From NCBI RefSeq assembly GCF_004025535.1, contig NZ_QJRG01000050.1:115589-179588 (forward strand): DNA of 64,000 nt, given 5' to 3'. Each line of letters begins with the position of its first letter. The stretch's first letter is position 1. The position numbers were made by a program, and so were the translations under genes. Below, piece by piece: positions 63,149 through 64,000 of this stretch. The DNA comes from Pseudomonas alkylphenolica. Its GTDB lineage: Bacteria; Pseudomonadota; Gammaproteobacteria; Pseudomonadales; Pseudomonadaceae. The notes beneath the pieces are model-generated. The model made no database searches. It was not told the DNA's origin and saw only the letters and a list, made by a program, of their open reading frames with translations.

Positions 63149-64000
63149 ATGTACCTCACTCAAGGCCTGCACCATGTGCTGCAGCAACGCCCTCATTCCC
63201 TGGCAACGGTGTTTCGCGGTCGACGCCACACCTACGCCCAACTGGCCGAGCGGGTGGCGCGCCTGGCAGGTGCGCTGCAGCAGCTGGGTATGCACAGCGG
63301 CGACCGGGTCGGCCTGCTCGCACTGAACTCCGACCGCTTTCTTGAATACTACCTGGCCACCTGGTGGGGCGGCGGCGTGGTCAACCCGGTCAACATTCGC
63401 TGGAGCGTGGCAGAAATTGTCTACTCGCTGGACGACTGCGACACCCGCGTCCTGATGATCGACGACAGTTTCCTGCCCATGGCCGAAGCCATCGCCGGCA
63501 GTGCCAAGGTGCGACCCCTGCTGATTCATGTTGGCGACGGTCCAGCTCCCGAGGGCATGCTTTCGTACGAACAGCTGATCCACGACACTGCACCGGTCGG
63601 CGATGCCTTTCGCGGTGGCGACGACCTCGCCAGCATCATGTACACCGGCGGCACCACGGGGCGGCCCAAAGGTGTGATGCAGTCGCACATGAACCTGTGG
63701 TCGGCGGCCGTGGCGCGGGCTGCCGATGTGCCGGTGCCGGCCGATGCCTTGACCCTGCACATTGCGCCGATGTTCCACCTTGCGGCGTTGTCACGGGTGA
63801 TCCTGATCTCGTTGCTGGGACTGCCCGCCGTCTTTGTGCCGGCGTTCGAGCCGCTGGACGTGATGCAGACCATCGAGCGCGAGCGCATTACCGACATTCT
63901 CATCGTACCGACCATGATCCAGGCGTTGATCATGCACCCGGACTTTGCCCGCTACGACCTCGGCTGTCTGCGCGACCTGACCTACGGCGCTTCGCCGATC
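63149..64000 (+). CDS. Acyl-CoA synthetase (AMP-binding), N-terminal 284 residues, cut by window edge
   Basis: The ATG at 63149 follows CAGGAG, and the frame is open to the end of the window. The product starts YLTQGLHHVLQQRPHSLATVF and contains the adenylate-forming P-loop motif YTGGTTGRPKG (about residues 167-177) and the downstream APMFHLAAL motif. Family members are typically 500-560 aa, so about half is visible. It activates an acid with ATP and CoA and would feed the racemase, dehydrogenase and hydratases encoded around it. It lies 60 bp after the crotonase gene. Confidence 0.92.
   Translation, partial: MYLTQGLHHVLQQRPHSLATVFRGRRHTYAQLAERVARLAGALQQLGMHSGDRVGLLALNSDRFLEYYLATWWGGGVVNPVNIRWSVAEIVYSLDDCDTRVLMIDDSFLPMAEAIAGSAKVRPLLIHVGDGPAPEGMLSYEQLIHDTAPVGDAFRGGDDLASIMYTGGTTGRPKGVMQSHMNLWSAAVARAADVPVPADALTLHIAPMFHLAALSRVILISLLGLPAVFVPAFEPLDVMQTIERERITDILIVPTMIQALIMHPDFARYDLGCLRDLTYGASPI

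Overview
The window looks like a chromosomal stretch of a Pseudomonas, most probably of the P. putida group. The reasons are the high GC, a giant multicopper oxidase matching the P. putida Mn(II) oxidase MnxG, an OprD-type porin, many LysR/MarR/TetR-controlled catabolic modules, and repeated AAnAAnAA motifs just before catabolic start codons, which is the known signature of Crc/Hfq catabolite repression. I see no rRNA, tRNA, CRISPR array, transposase or integrase.

Region 1 (1-19.9 kb) is an aromatic or hydrophobic-compound catabolic block. A long minus-strand series runs from a VOC dioxygenase (11.7 kb) down to a truncated NAD-epimerase (1): VOC dioxygenase, Rieske ferredoxin, FAD monooxygenase, DUF1302, DUF1329, YCF48-like protein, MMPL/RND transporter, SDR, cupin, FAA hydrolase, epimerase. 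A NodD-like LysR gene and an alpha/beta hydrolase diverge from it. A second module holds an OprD porin, an AAHS-type MFS carrier with an overlapping 29-codon upstream ORF, a VanA-like Rieske oxygenase, its VanB-like reductase and a divergent MarR regulator.

Region 2 (19.9-29.9 kb) holds small metabolic modules: an XRE regulator, a DUF2834 membrane protein, an ALDH / Fe-ADH / NCS1 permease / BetI-like TetR group, a GNAT enzyme, and a quinate/shikimate-type module (AroQ, MHS transporter, divergent LysR with a clear palindrome).

Region 3 (29.95-43.8 kb) is the strangest part. Two huge, almost contiguous minus-strand genes (2160 and about 2459 codons, 2 nt apart) have no domain I recognise and, by eye, lower and more variable GC than their surroundings. 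The upstream one has about 780 residues of continuous alpha-helical/coiled-coil sequence followed by a glycine-rich beta-type tail. They are the best candidate here for an undescribed system.

Region 4 (43.8-52 kb) is the manganese oxidation locus: a 398-bp spacer with a potential G-quadruplex and a sigma-54 promoter, mnxG (1938 aa), and a membrane-anchored beta-propeller protein.

Region 5 (52-64 kb) holds an exported arylsulfatase and a CoA-thioester degradation cluster: SDR, two MaoC hydratases, SCP-x-like thiolase, acyl-CoA dehydrogenase, MalT-like LuxR regulator, CaiB-type racemase/transferase, crotonase and a truncated acyl-CoA synthetase. Three similar CCACCCG...GGTGG dyads lie 70-105 bp upstream of the sulfatase, dehydrogenase and regulator/CaiB genes and may be operators for the MalT-like regulator.
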